Counted from the first letter of the stretch, positions 1-6,723 are shown. The stretch: DNA of 12,745 nucleotides from an uncultured cyanobacterium (GCA_903819605.1 CAIJEA010000548.1:1-12745), one strand, 5' to 3'. Numbers and translations: made by a program. The notes: generated by a model not told the origin, from the letters alone.

Positions 1-92
1 ACAATCAGGCGATCGCGTGGAATCGTCAGGTCAACATTTTTAAGATTGTGCTGTCTAGCACCTCTAACGTGGATATGAGTATGGTCTGGCAT
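1..92 (-). CDS. uvrA: UvrA, excinuclease ABC subunit A, N-terminal fragment (partial)
   Basis: The reverse strand from position 92 translates from ATG as MPDHTHIHVRGARQHNLKNV and continues DLTIPRDRLIV to the window edge. The motif RGARxHNLKNVDLxIPRxxLxV is the hallmark start of UvrA, just before its first Walker A loop, which lies off the left edge. UvrA is the damage-sensing ABC-type ATPase of nucleotide excision repair and works as a dimer with UvrB in the cytoplasm. Only about 30 codons are present. The frame stays open upstream to a stop at 122-120, so a CTG at 98 or a TTG is possible, but the ATG gives the usual family spacing. No clear Shine-Dalgarno sequence precedes it. The gene is divergent from the HTH gene at 407. 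Confidence 0.93.
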   Translation of the reverse strand, partial: MPDHTHIHVRGARQHNLKNVDLTIPRDRLI

Positions 93-406
93 TCGCAGCG
101 AAGTTAAAGGTTTAACTAGTTATTTTAGGTAAAACAAGCATGAAGATTTGTTTCTAGTGTATGCGATCGCTGGGGAATTTGTGATTGCGATGCGCTTTGT
201 CAGTACCTCGGCAAAATCAAAAAAACAGCTCAAAACCTGTGCCGACCGCACAACGGGCAGATCGGGTCTTGGGGCTTTATATTTAATTGCGACTAACTAC
301 TTAGAGCAAGTTTCCTGAATTGTTTCTAACTAAAACTCTAACCAAGACGCTCAAGCGTTAAGATAGTGACTGGTTCGTAGATGCGGTTTCTGGGTTTCCC
401 AAATCA
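93..406. other. Intergenic region between divergent uvrA and the HTH gene
   Basis: This 314-base stretch holds no convincing gene. It contains a perfect 10-bp palindrome, TAACTAGTTA, at 113-122 just upstream of uvrA, one HIP1 octamer at 163-170, and a short inverted repeat ACGCT-CA-AGCGT at 347-358, about 50 bases before the HTH start codon. Promoters for both divergent genes must lie here, but I could not find a convincing -35/-10 pair. A TAAGAT hexamer at 359-364 has no partner at the right distance. No LexA-type box (RGTAC-N3-DGTWC) was found for uvrA. Confidence 0.6.
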
Positions 407-1291
407 ATGGCTGTTAAACTTGCGCTGGATGATAAACAAGAAATACTTCGCCTCTATCGTGAGTCTGATGCGACGACTACTCAGTTAGCGAAGCAGTTTG
501 GCATTAGTACGAGTACAGTTTTACGACTGCTACAAGAGCTGATTCCTGCTGATGAATATCGACAATTGGTGAGCAAAAAACAGGCTATGGGAAAAAGAGG
601 AGCGCGGACAAATGAAGTTCAAAAGTTTCAGGTTAATCAACTTGCACTGATCCCAGATGATTTGTCTCTAGCCTCCGATCGTAGTCATAATAGTTTTGAG
701 CAAGATATTTTTGAGCAAGGTGATGAAACGGCGATCGCAATGGATGAACAGCTACTGCTAAATGTAAATGACACTCTAAACGATCAAGATCAGCCAGATG
801 ACGCTGAAGATATCGAAGATATTATTGACGATCAAGATCTAGAGGAAGATGAATCTGAGGATGATCTAGTCGATGAGGATAATCTCGATCTCGATGAAGA
901 TGATTTAGATTTCTCAGAAGAAGATGCTGACTCTAGTATGAGCATGTTTGCCGATCTCCATGGCAGCCATAATGCAGGCGATCGCCTTGAGATATTGCCC
1001 CTAGACGAAGCCGATCTACCAATAATTTGCTACATTGTCGTCGATCGCATTGCCGAAATCATTACTCGACCACTTAAGGATTTTAAAGATCTTGGTGTAA
1101 TCCCTGCGGAAGAGTCATTGTCAAAAACAATTCCTATCTTTGATAACCATCGTGTGGCAAGGCGATTTTCACATCACAATCAGCGTGTTATCAAATTTCC
1201 CAGCGACTTAATTCATATTACGCGTCCAAAGCTTGTCCAAAAGGGAATTACACGCATTCTTTTTAGCGGTCAAGTATATACACTCAACTAA
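407..1291 (+). CDS. HTH-domain protein with acidic linker and conserved C-terminal domain, function unknown
   Basis: This 294-residue protein begins with a homeodomain/transposase-like helix-turn-helix. Residues 6-20 form the first helix, and TTQLAKQFGISTSTVLRLL (24-42) reads as turn plus recognition helix. A basic patch (KKQAMGKRGAR, 57-67) follows. Residues about 125-176 are a strongly acidic, Asp/Glu-rich, probably disordered linker. Residues about 203-294 form a compact domain that starts IICYIVVDRIAEIITRP and ends ILFSGQVYTLN; I do not recognise it. The N-terminus suggests DNA binding, but no catalytic transposase domain is present, so this is more likely a regulator or DNA-associated protein than a mobile-element gene. 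The start is ATG at 407 with no good Shine-Dalgarno. A strong hairpin follows 39 bases after the stop. It is divergent from uvrA; a functional link is not shown. Confidence 0.7.
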   Translation: MAVKLALDDKQEILRLYRESDATTTQLAKQFGISTSTVLRLLQELIPADEYRQLVSKKQAMGKRGARTNEVQKFQVNQLALIPDDLSLASDRSHNSFEQDIFEQGDETAIAMDEQLLLNVNDTLNDQDQPDDAEDIEDIIDDQDLEEDESEDDLVDEDNLDLDEDDLDFSEEDADSSMSMFADLHGSHNAGDRLEILPLDEADLPIICYIVVDRIAEIITRPLKDFKDLGVIPAEESLSKTIPIFDNHRVARRFSHHNQRVIKFPSDLIHITRPKLVQKGITRILFSGQVYTLN

Positions 1292-1330
1292 TTGATTAAG
1301 TAACTGGCTGCACAATTAAATATAAAACCC

Positions 1331-1371
1331 CAAAACCTGTGGCGCACGCTGCGCGTGTGCCACAGGTTTTG
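1331..1371 (+). terminator. Long perfect hairpin downstream of the HTH gene (repeat family A)
   Basis: Positions 1331-1349 pair with 1353-1371 over 19 bp, with one G-U pair (1344/1358), around a TGC loop at 1350-1352. The outer arm reads CAAAACCTGTGGC and the inner arm CACGC. It lies 39 bases after the stop codon, and the T-containing stretch GGTTTTTA comes about 6 bases after the stem, so it could act as a terminator. The same core, CGCACGCTGCGCGTG, recurs in the hairpin at 11688-11730 with compensatory stem differences, so this is also a dispersed repeat element. Confidence 0.75.
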
Positions 1372-1461
1372 AATCTGGTTTTTAATTATGTCTAGCTAAT
1401 TATAAAAATTAGTTTCATAATTAGAACTGCTAAAGCAAGACTTTTTTTCCATTAGTTGAGC

Positions 1462-1492
1462 TTGGTGATGATCAAAGCAAAAATGTTAAGAT
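1462..1492 (+). promoter_or_regulatory. Candidate extended -10 promoter for the SirB1-family gene
   Basis: A TGT-TAAGAT element at 1484-1492 matches the extended -10 pattern (TGn before the hexamer). The best -35-like match, TTGGTG at 1462-1467, sits 19 bases upstream, which is longer than ideal. Transcription would start near 1499, at the foot of the inverted repeat 1501-1527. This is read by eye and is weak. Confidence 0.3.
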
Positions 1493-1500
1493 ATGCGGCA

Positions 1501-1527
1501 CTTAGCGCCAGATCCTCTAGCGCTAAG
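1501..1527. repeat. Inverted repeat CTTAGCGC/GCGCTAAG in the leader of the SirB1-family gene
   Basis: CTTAGCGC at 1501-1508 is exactly complementary to GCGCTAAG at 1520-1527, leaving an 11-base loop. It ends 29 bases before the GTG start at 1557, so it could be an operator or a 5' leader hairpin. No T-tract follows, so it is not an obvious terminator. Confidence 0.5.
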
Positions 1528-1556
1528 GAAATATTAGAGCTATAGATGAGAAACTT

Positions 1557-2387
1557 GTGTTAAGTCTTTCCCCCGCGAGGCAAAAGTTTTGGCAAATTGC
1601 CCATACGCCTGACCATGAAATGTCAATGGAGCATTTAATTGAAGGAGCCTTGGCGATCGCATGGGAAGAATATCCGCGTATGGATCTCGGGCATTATCGG
1701 GAAATTTTTGATCGCATCGCCGGCGATTTACAGCCAAGGATTGCTGGAATTAAATACCCTCTCAAGGTAGTACAAGAGATCAATCAATATTTATTTGTTG
1801 AACAAAATTTTTGTGGCAACGATCGCGATTATTACGATCCTCGTAATAGCTTTATTACGGATGTGTTGGATCGACGGTTGGGGATTCCGCTAACGCTATC
1901 GCTAGTTTATATGGTGGTAGGCGATCGCCTTGGCTTTCCGATTGAGGGGATTAGTTTTCCTGGACATTTTATTATTCGTCCCCAGCATCCAGATCTGGAG
2001 ATTTTTATCGATCCCTATAATAAAGGTGAAATTTTATTTCCTGAAGACTGTGCGAATAAATTAAATCAGCTTTATGGTCGAGAAGTCCCACTTCAGCGAG
2101 AATATCTTGAGCCTGTTAGTATTCGCCGCATTTTGGATCGATTGTTAAACAATTTAAAGATGATCTATTTGCGCTCCCATGAATCATCTAAAGCCTTAGG
2201 AGCAATCGAGAGATCGCTTATGCTCAACCCTGATGTCCCAACTCAATGGCGCGATCGCGGTCTGATTTGTTATCAACTCGATCGCTACACTGAAGCAAGA
2301 GTCGATCTAGAAAATTATTTGCAACGTATTCCCTATGCTGAAGACAGGCAAATTATTAAGCAGTTAATCGAAGAAATTAAGCATTAG
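1557..2387 (+). CDS. SirB1-family protein: transglutaminase-like core plus TPR-like C-terminus
   Basis: This 276-residue protein carries the signature of the SirB1/Transglut_core2 family. The key stretch runs from about residue 84 to 140: NFCGNDRDYYDPRNSFI, then DVLDRRLGIPLTLSLVYM, then RLGFPIEGISFPGHFIIR. The C-terminal part, from about 195, is helical with a TPR-like unit (ALGAIERSLMLNPDVPTQW, then RDRGLICYQLDRYTEARVDL), as in other family members. The length matches the usual 260-290 residues. The biochemical role of the family is not firmly known; the fold resembles transglutaminase/cysteine-protease proteins, so enzyme activity should not be assumed. The start is GTG at 1557; no earlier in-frame start exists nearby, and ATG codons at residues 22 and 24 are alternatives. 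The Shine-Dalgarno is weak (GATGAG). The gene ends at a shared terminator with the convergent hydrolase. Confidence 0.88.
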   Translation: MLSLSPARQKFWQIAHTPDHEMSMEHLIEGALAIAWEEYPRMDLGHYREIFDRIAGDLQPRIAGIKYPLKVVQEINQYLFVEQNFCGNDRDYYDPRNSFITDVLDRRLGIPLTLSLVYMVVGDRLGFPIEGISFPGHFIIRPQHPDLEIFIDPYNKGEILFPEDCANKLNQLYGREVPLQREYLEPVSIRRILDRLLNNLKMIYLRSHESSKALGAIERSLMLNPDVPTQWRDRGLICYQLDRYTEARVDLENYLQRIPYAEDRQIIKQLIEEIKH

Positions 2388-2393
2388 ACTCAA

Positions 2394-2446
2394 ACAACCC
2401 AAAATAGAGAGTCGGCGCAAAACGCCGACTCTCTATTTTGGGTTGT
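2394..2446. terminator. Bidirectional hairpin terminator between convergent genes (repeat family B)
   Basis: Positions 2394-2417 pair perfectly with 2423-2446 (24 bp) around a CAAAA loop. It lies 6 bases after the stop of the SirB1-family gene and 25 bases from the stop of the convergent hydrolase, so it can serve both. The stem has A-tract and T-tract segments (AAAAT/ATTTT) that would supply U-rich RNA in either direction. The inner arm, AGAGAGTCGGCG, shares AGAGAGT with the hairpins at 4276, 6724 and 10181. Confidence 0.8.
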
Positions 2447-2471
2447 AGTCTTGAAATGCAGGGAGGATTTT

Positions 2472-3392
2472 TTATAGGTTCTTGAGTGCGATCGCTAATT
2501 TAGAATTGTCTCGCCATCCAGCATAGGCACTGTAAACGCATCGATCGTCAACATTTTCAGTATCGGTAAGGCGATCGCTTACAAATACATGCTTAACTTT
2601 CAAGAGATTAGTCCATGTCCAGAGTTTTACCCCATTTGGATAGTGCTTAACAACCTTGGCATACTGAAAATTTTGGCGATCGATTTCGGTGAGATCGAGC
2701 GATCGCAGTTTGGCAATTATTTGTGATGCGGGATCAGTTTGAAGCGGAGTAATGATGGGATTTGCCCAAAACTCACTCACTGCCACGGCTACCCGAGGAT
2801 GATTTTTGAGCGTAGGATGATTTAAACCATCGAGGCGCACAACATTAGCATGGTCAAACTGCGAGCATCCTATGGGCACAGTGCCGTCAGTATGATTACC
2901 AATATCACCAACAATTGAAGCTGTCGGAATTTTTGAGGCGATCGCGGCAGCAAGAGCCCGCCGATTTGTACCAAGATCGCGAGCGATCAACGGAGTTAAA
3001 CGAAACGGGTCAAATAACCTGCCTAGATCGGAGCCACCGATGGGTGAGGCAACTAAAACTAAACTATGGACTTTGTCCCACCATTCAGGATGACGAGCTA
3101 AAACTTCGATCCAGATTAATCCCCCCATCGAATGTCCAACAATTCGTAATGGTAAATCTGGGTGTGATGCGATCGCCTCTGTAGCAATCTTTTCCACTTT
3201 GTCAATCAGCGGAGCGATCGCTAACCAAGTATTAATCAAGCCCAAGTCAGGAACATAGACTTGTATGTTGGGATTTGCTTTGACGAGCGATTGGGCTAAT
3301 TGTCCAATATCATAATAAGTATCTGCCCAACCATGCTGTGCAAAAAGGATAAAGCTTTGCTCTTGAGAGGGTTGTTGGGATTTACTAAGCAT
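2472..3392 (-). CDS. Alpha/beta hydrolase fold protein (lipase/esterase-like)
   Basis: This 306-residue protein has an alpha/beta-hydrolase core over residues about 12-210. The nucleophile elbow is GHSMGG at 86-91 (Ser88) after the strand LRIV. HGWADTYYD at 20-28 fits the oxyanion-hole HG motif. DGTVP at 169-173 supplies the likely catalytic Asp169, and LNHPTL at 190-195 supplies His192, giving a complete Ser-Asp-His triad. There is no signal peptide, so it should be cytoplasmic. The substrate cannot be told from the sequence. About 90 residues after the core (215-306) are not explained by the hydrolase fold and may be a lineage-specific tail. It starts 12 bases after the stop of the receiver-domain gene on the same strand, which suggests co-transcription, and it ends at the shared hairpin 2394-2446. 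Confidence 0.85.
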   Translation of the reverse strand: MLSKSQQPSQEQSFILFAQHGWADTYYDIGQLAQSLVKANPNIQVYVPDLGLINTWLAIAPLIDKVEKIATEAIASHPDLPLRIVGHSMGGLIWIEVLARHPEWWDKVHSLVLVASPIGGSDLGRLFDPFRLTPLIARDLGTNRRALAAAIASKIPTASIVGDIGNHTDGTVPIGCSQFDHANVVRLDGLNHPTLKNHPRVAVAVSEFWANPIITPLQTDPASQIIAKLRSLDLTEIDRQNFQYAKVVKHYPNGVKLWTWTNLLKVKHVFVSDRLTDTENVDDRCVYSAYAGWRDNSKLAIALKNL

Positions 3393-3404
3393 CTTTTCTG
3401 ACTA

Positions 3405-4025
3405 CTATCGCCTAATCCTCACCCCTCGATACATTACCGAACTCCCACTATCAGGGTTTTGTTCGGTTTTAGGATTATTTTTGGATTCAGCTTTTGAATT
3501 TATTTTACTTGAACTGATGTCCGATGCTGCCGAATCAACCTCTGTAGCTTTTGTTGATGTAGAAATTGCATCTAAGCTCCTAGCTATTTTTTCTAAAGGC
3601 TGGGAGCTTAACGAGCAGCCAATTAAGGCTGTCACTCTTGCTACTCCTGCCATTAAATTTTCTCGGGACAACCTAGGTAACACATCAGCAGCGCCACGCC
3701 TCAGGGCCCAGCTATGTTCAATATCTTTAATCCTTTCTTGCCTTGGATTAAACAATACAACTTTAATCGCAGCCTGTTGCTTATTTACCCATTGGCAAAC
3801 TGATGATGATTGTAATGTTTCAGAATTTGGACTTTTAAGCGCCATATCCATCAGTAACAGATCGGGTAGAACTTGGCGATCGCAGTTTTCTAAATACTGA
3901 ACTAAGTCAAGGGCAGAAACTTCCCAAGTTACATCTAACTGCTGAGTTGCCAAAGCTGTTTGCCACAATTGCCCTTGCTCTTGGTCGGTGTGCATCATTA
4001 AAACAGCTTTCTTTTTCTCAGCCAT
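3405..4025 (-). CDS. Degenerate response-regulator receiver-domain protein with disordered tail
   Basis: The protein has 206 residues. Residues about 5-137 look like a CheY-type receiver: VLMMHTDQEQ (8-17) for the acidic pocket, LPDLLLMDMAL (53-63) with a candidate phospho-acceptor Asp60, KVVLFNPR (88-95) for the fourth strand, and RRGAADVLPRLS (109-120) for the fifth. The switch Thr/Ser is not seen (FN at 92-93), and the invariant Lys is replaced by Arg117, so phosphorylation signalling may be altered or lost. Residues about 150-196 are Ser/Lys/Asn-rich and probably unstructured, and the protein ends in a short basic motif, MYRGVRIRR. There is no DNA-binding output domain. It lies 12 bases upstream of the hydrolase in a likely two-gene operon. 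Receiver-like assignment is fairly secure; the role is unknown. Confidence 0.72.
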   Translation of the reverse strand: MAEKKKAVLMMHTDQEQGQLWQTALATQQLDVTWEVSALDLVQYLENCDRQVLPDLLLMDMALKSPNSETLQSSSVCQWVNKQQAAIKVVLFNPRQERIKDIEHSWALRRGAADVLPRLSRENLMAGVARVTALIGCSLSSQPLEKIARSLDAISTSTKATEVDSAASDISSSKINSKAESKNNPKTEQNPDSGSSVMYRGVRIRR

Positions 4026-4275
4026 ATGCTTTACACGATTCCCCCATCAAAGTGAGTTATGAACTTTAAGTTTTGATTAAGCTAATCTAACCGATCGGGT
4101 AAGTTCATTTTGTACCGTAGTTAACTAAACCTTAGAGAAATTGTATAGTATGAAACTTAATTTTTTGTGATTTTCAGATCAAATTATGCAAAATCAGATA
4201 CCAGCACAGCAGATATCTCAGGTTTTGAATCTATTTTTTTAATTGTGTTGAGGTATAGCACGTAGCCAGAAACCC

Positions 4276-4318
4276 AAAGCCCAGAAGAGAGTTGTGTCGC
4301 AACTCTCTTCTGGGCTTT
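4276..4318. terminator. Long hairpin abutting the peroxiredoxin stop codon (repeat family B)
   Basis: Positions 4276-4294 pair with 4300-4318 over 19 bp around a TGTCG loop. It starts immediately after the stop codon of the minus-strand peroxiredoxin (4321-4319), with no spacer, and is the likely terminator of that gene, although the T-run is on the plus side of the stem (4316-4320) rather than after it on the minus strand. The arm CAGAAGAGAGTTG is shared with the hairpin at 10181-10239. Confidence 0.7.
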
Positions 4319-4882
4319 TTAAACTTTAATAGTTGCCATACCCTCTTGCCAATCAACGGGACAGACCTCATTTTCATGAATTTGGGTATGTTGAATTGCC
4401 TTAAGCGTGCGGATTGTTTCATCAATGCTACGACCAAAAGCAAGATTATTGATGGTTGCGTGCTGCACGATACCTGCTTTATCGATGATGAATAAGCCAC
4501 GCAAAGCCACACCTACAGATGGATCGAGCACATTGAAAGCGCTGGAGATCGCCTTAGTCAGATCGGAAACCAGTGGACATTTGATATCTCCACCTAGCCC
4601 CCCATCAGCACGAGGAGTTTGAATCCAAGCTAGATGAGCATATTGACTGTCTACAGAAATACCGATTACTTCTGTGTTTAATTTTGCAAATTCTTCATAG
4701 CGATCGCTGAAAGCAATAACTTCGGTAGGGCAGACAAAGGTAAAATCTAGAGGATAAAAAAATAAGACGACGTATTTGTGTCGTTGATAACTGGATAGCT
4801 TAATTTTTGTAAATTCCTGATCGACTACTGCATCTGCCTCAAAATCTGGTGCAGGATTACCTACCCGTAGGAATTCAGCCAT
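4319..4882 (-). CDS. Typical 2-Cys peroxiredoxin (AhpC/Prx1 class) with a short C-terminus
   Basis: It reduces hydrogen peroxide and organic hydroperoxides with electrons from thioredoxin. The 187-residue protein has the active-site signature FYPLDFTFVCPTE (42-54), with Pro44, Thr48 and peroxidatic Cys51; Arg128 in ALRGLFIID completes the site. EVCPVDW (172-178) carries the resolving Cys174, so it is of the typical 2-Cys, dimeric type. GGLG is present at 94-97, but the protein stops ten residues after Trp178. The Tyr-Phe-containing C-terminal helix usual in cyanobacterial and plastid enzymes is missing, as are roughly a dozen residues. Cys102 is an extra cysteine. The stop is directly followed by a long hairpin. 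It is divergent from the cupin gene with 73 bases between the start codons. Confidence 0.95.
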   Translation of the reverse strand: MAEFLRVGNPAPDFEADAVVDQEFTKIKLSSYQRHKYVVLFFYPLDFTFVCPTEVIAFSDRYEEFAKLNTEVIGISVDSQYAHLAWIQTPRADGGLGGDIKCPLVSDLTKAISSAFNVLDPSVGVALRGLFIIDKAGIVQHATINNLAFGRSIDETIRTLKAIQHTQIHENEVCPVDWQEGMATIKV

Positions 4883-4955
4883 AGTACATTTGACCGCATA
4901 AAATTATTGAGCTTAATGTTATCCTAAAGACAAATTAGCTTTCCAAATTGCATTT

Positions 4956-5375
4956 ATGTCACCAGTACAAGAAGCTTCTTCGGCGATCGCGAGTCTGGCA
5001 GTTCTAAATGGGGAAACAATGCATGGTCCCACAGTAGAGCGTCCTTGGGGTTCATTTACCACTTTAGAAGAAGGTCGTGGATACAAAATCAAGCGCATTG
5101 AGGTGAAATCAGGACATCGGTTGAGTCTACAAATGCACCACCACCGAAGCGAGCATTGGATTGTAGTTTCAGGTACGGCAAAGGTGACATGTGGTGACAA
5201 AGAAACCATGATCAGTACGAATCAATCAACCTACGTACCAAAATGTACTGCTCATCGTCTAGAAAATCCGGGTGTAATTCCCTTAATTCTGATCGAGGTA
5301 CAAAATGGAGAGTACCTTGGTGAAGATGACATTATTCGATTTCAAGATGACTATGCACGTCACGAAAAGAAATAA
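4956..5375 (+). CDS. Standalone mannose-6-phosphate isomerase type II cupin
   Basis: This is a 139-residue single cupin domain matching the C-terminal domain of bifunctional mannose-1-phosphate guanylyltransferase/phosphomannose isomerase. ERPWGSF (28-34), YKIKRIEVKSGHRLSLQMHH (43-62), RSEHWIVVSGTAKV (64-77), HRLENPG (100-106) and IEVQNGEYLGEDDIIR (113-128) follow the family pattern. Likely metal ligands are Gln59, His61, Glu66 and His100. The expected role is fructose-6-phosphate/mannose-6-phosphate interconversion feeding GDP-mannose; activity of standalone versions is an inference from the family. The start is uncertain: ATG 4956 has no good Shine-Dalgarno, whereas the in-frame ATG at 5019 (118 residues, still complete before ERPWGSF) follows GGGGA at 5010-5014 with 4-base spacing. 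Three hairpins follow the gene. Confidence 0.9.
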   Translation: MSPVQEASSAIASLAVLNGETMHGPTVERPWGSFTTLEEGRGYKIKRIEVKSGHRLSLQMHHHRSEHWIVVSGTAKVTCGDKETMISTNQSTYVPKCTAHRLENPGVIPLILIEVQNGEYLGEDDIIRFQDDYARHEKK

Positions 5376-5408
5376 GCAAAGGTGAGTGCAAAACGCTCAT
5401 CTTTGCTT
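5374..5408 (+). terminator. Hairpin terminator at the end of the cupin gene
   Basis: Positions 5374-5388 pair with 5394-5408 over 15 bp, including two G-U pairs, around a CAAAA loop. It overlaps the TAA stop of the cupin gene (5373-5375) by two bases. The descending arm carries TTTGCTT, but there is no long T-tract after it. Confidence 0.65.
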
Positions 5409-5417
5409 GAAGCTAAC

Positions 5418-5454
5418 TTTGGTGGTGACATACCTTCGGTAAGACACCACCAAA
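5418..5454 (+). repeat. Second inverted repeat between cupin and aminotransferase genes
   Basis: TTTGGTGGTG at 5418-5427 is complementary to CACCACCAAA at 5445-5454. Inside, TACC (5431-5434) pairs with GGTA (5438-5441) around TTC, giving a two-part stem. The run of T at 5457-5463 follows directly, so this could also act as a plus-strand terminator. Confidence 0.55.
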
Positions 5455-5506
5455 ACTTTTTTTGATAAAATTTTGCCTGCGGCAAAATTTTATCAAAAAA
5501 AGTTTT
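5452..5506. repeat. 26-bp perfect stem with TGC loop (palindromic element)
   Basis: Positions 5452-5477 pair perfectly with 5481-5506 around a TGC loop at 5478-5480. The arm is AT-rich (GATAAAATTTTGCC next to the loop) with a seven-base T-run and A-run that would make it a bidirectional terminator. It overlaps the preceding inverted repeat by three bases, so the two structures are mutually exclusive at the base. The TGC loop is the same as in the hairpins at 1331 and 11688, but the arms are unrelated to theirs. Confidence 0.75.
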
Positions 5507-5544
5507 ATAGGAAGATTTGCAGTACAAATGACAGCGCTCACTTC

Positions 5545-5575
5545 TTGTTATGGTTTGCGTGATAACGTTTAAAAT
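5545..5575 (+). promoter_or_regulatory. Candidate promoter of the aminotransferase gene
   Basis: TTGTTA at 5545-5550 and TAAAAT at 5570-5575 resemble -35 and -10 hexamers, but the spacer is 19 bases. An imperfect operator-like inverted repeat, GTTAT-N10-ATAAC, lies between them (5547-5566). The -10 is 28 bases before the GTG start. This assignment is weak. Confidence 0.3.
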
Positions 5576-5603
5576 AGTTGAGGCAACCTAGAATCGTTTC
5601 AAC

Positions 5604-6716
5604 GTGAATAAAATCCCCCCCTTTGATGTATCGCAGCAGTATCAACAAATTGGAGATCGACTAAATCAGGCTGCTTTAGCAGTACTAGCATCAGGGCAAT
5701 ACATTGGCGGACAAACTGTAAGTCAGTTTGAGACCGAGTTTGCTAATTACATTGGCTCAAACCATGGTATTGCGTGCAACTCAGGTACTGATGCTTTGTA
5801 TCTAGCACTGCGAGCTTTGGATATTGGGGAGGGTGATGAAGTAATCACTTCACCGTTCACATTTTTTGCGAGTGCTGAAACGATTAGTATGACAGGCGCA
5901 AAACCTGTATTTGTTGATATAGAGTCCCATAGCTTCAATATCAATGTGGATCTCATCGAAGCAGCAATTACCGATCGCACTAAGGCAATTATGCCCGTAC
6001 ATTTGTTCGGTCGCTCAGTCGATATGACGAAACTAATGGCGATCGCCCAAAAGCATAATCTCTATGTAATTGAAGATTGCGCTCAAGCAACTGGTGCGAC
6101 TTTTAATGGTCAGAAGGTTGGAAATATAGGGGATGTGGGCTGTTTTAGTTTTTATCCAACTAAAAATCTTGGGGGCTGTGGTGATGGTGGCATGATGACT
6201 ACGAATAACCCAGAAGTTGCCGAAAAACTGCGGATTTTGCGCGAGCATGGTAGCCCCAAACGCTATTTCCATGAATACATTGGCATGAATTCACGTCTCG
6301 ATTCATTGCAAGCAGCTTTATTGCAGGTGAAGTTGCCCTATCTCGATAAATGGAATAATCAGCGCCGCGAAATTAGCGATCGCTATACTCATCTGCTCAA
6401 AGAGGCAAATATTCCCAATTTAGTTTTTCCGCACTATTGTTCTGGCAGTGTTTGGAATCAATACACAATTTGTATAGGTGATGGTAAACGGAATGATGTG
6501 CAAAACCAATTGCGAGAACAAAATATCATCACGATGATTTACTATCCTTTACCTCTGCATTTACAGACGGTTTATGCCAATTTAGGCTACAAAAAAGGTG
6601 ATTTCCCCGTTACAGAAGATGTGTCCGATCGCGTACTATCATTACCGATGTTCCCAGAATTAAGCGAAGAACAACAAAATCGAGTCGTTAGTACCTTGCA
6701 AAAGATTTTGGCATAA
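5604..6716 (+). CDS. DegT/DnrJ/EryC1/StrS family PLP-dependent sugar aminotransferase
   Basis: The 370 residues are the full usual length. The start PPFDVSQQYQQI (5-16), the cofactor-phosphate loop NSGTDALYLALRA (59-71), the PLP-nitrogen Asp in VIEDCAQATGA (155-165, Asp158, Gln161), the Schiff-base Lys187 in FSFYPTKNLGGCGDGG (181-196), and GMNSRLDSLQAAL (227-239) place it in the VI_beta (DegT/EryC1) family. Such enzymes transfer an amino group, usually from glutamate, to a keto nucleotide-sugar for surface polysaccharides or O-antigen. The closest resemblance I recall is to WbpE-like enzymes acting on a 3-keto UDP-sugar, but substrate choice is not certain from sequence. The start is GTG at 5604, giving the standard N-terminus. 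The upstream cupin suggests a nucleotide-sugar neighbourhood, but three hairpins between them argue for separate transcripts. Confidence 0.92.
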   Translation: MNKIPPFDVSQQYQQIGDRLNQAALAVLASGQYIGGQTVSQFETEFANYIGSNHGIACNSGTDALYLALRALDIGEGDEVITSPFTFFASAETISMTGAKPVFVDIESHSFNINVDLIEAAITDRTKAIMPVHLFGRSVDMTKLMAIAQKHNLYVIEDCAQATGATFNGQKVGNIGDVGCFSFYPTKNLGGCGDGGMMTTNNPEVAEKLRILREHGSPKRYFHEYIGMNSRLDSLQAALLQVKLPYLDKWNNQRREISDRYTHLLKEANIPNLVFPHYCSGSVWNQYTICIGDGKRNDVQNQLREQNIITMIYYPLPLHLQTVYANLGYKKGDFPVTEDVSDRVLSLPMFPELSEEQQNRVVSTLQKILA

Positions 6717-6723
6717 TTTACGT

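Noticed and set aside
3481..3900. A 139-codon plus-strand open frame opposite the receiver-domain gene
   Set aside because: No recognisable domain, no ribosome site, and the minus-strand frame has receiver-domain motifs.
4118..4127. Perfect 10-bp palindrome TAGTTAACTA upstream of the receiver gene
   Set aside because: Too short and AT-rich to support an operator call by itself.
1363..4232. The 14-mer CAGGTTTTGAATCT occurs at 1363-1376 and again at 4219-4232, hinting at a broken copy of the family A hairpin; CAAAACCTGTG near 232 resembles the other arm
   Set aside because: One shared 14-mer in a window of this size is not unlikely by chance, and neither extra site forms the hairpin.
4186..4242. 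Short frame ATG...TAA of 18 codons in the gap between the receiver and peroxiredoxin genes
   Set aside because: No ribosome site and no family resemblance; length is within chance expectation.
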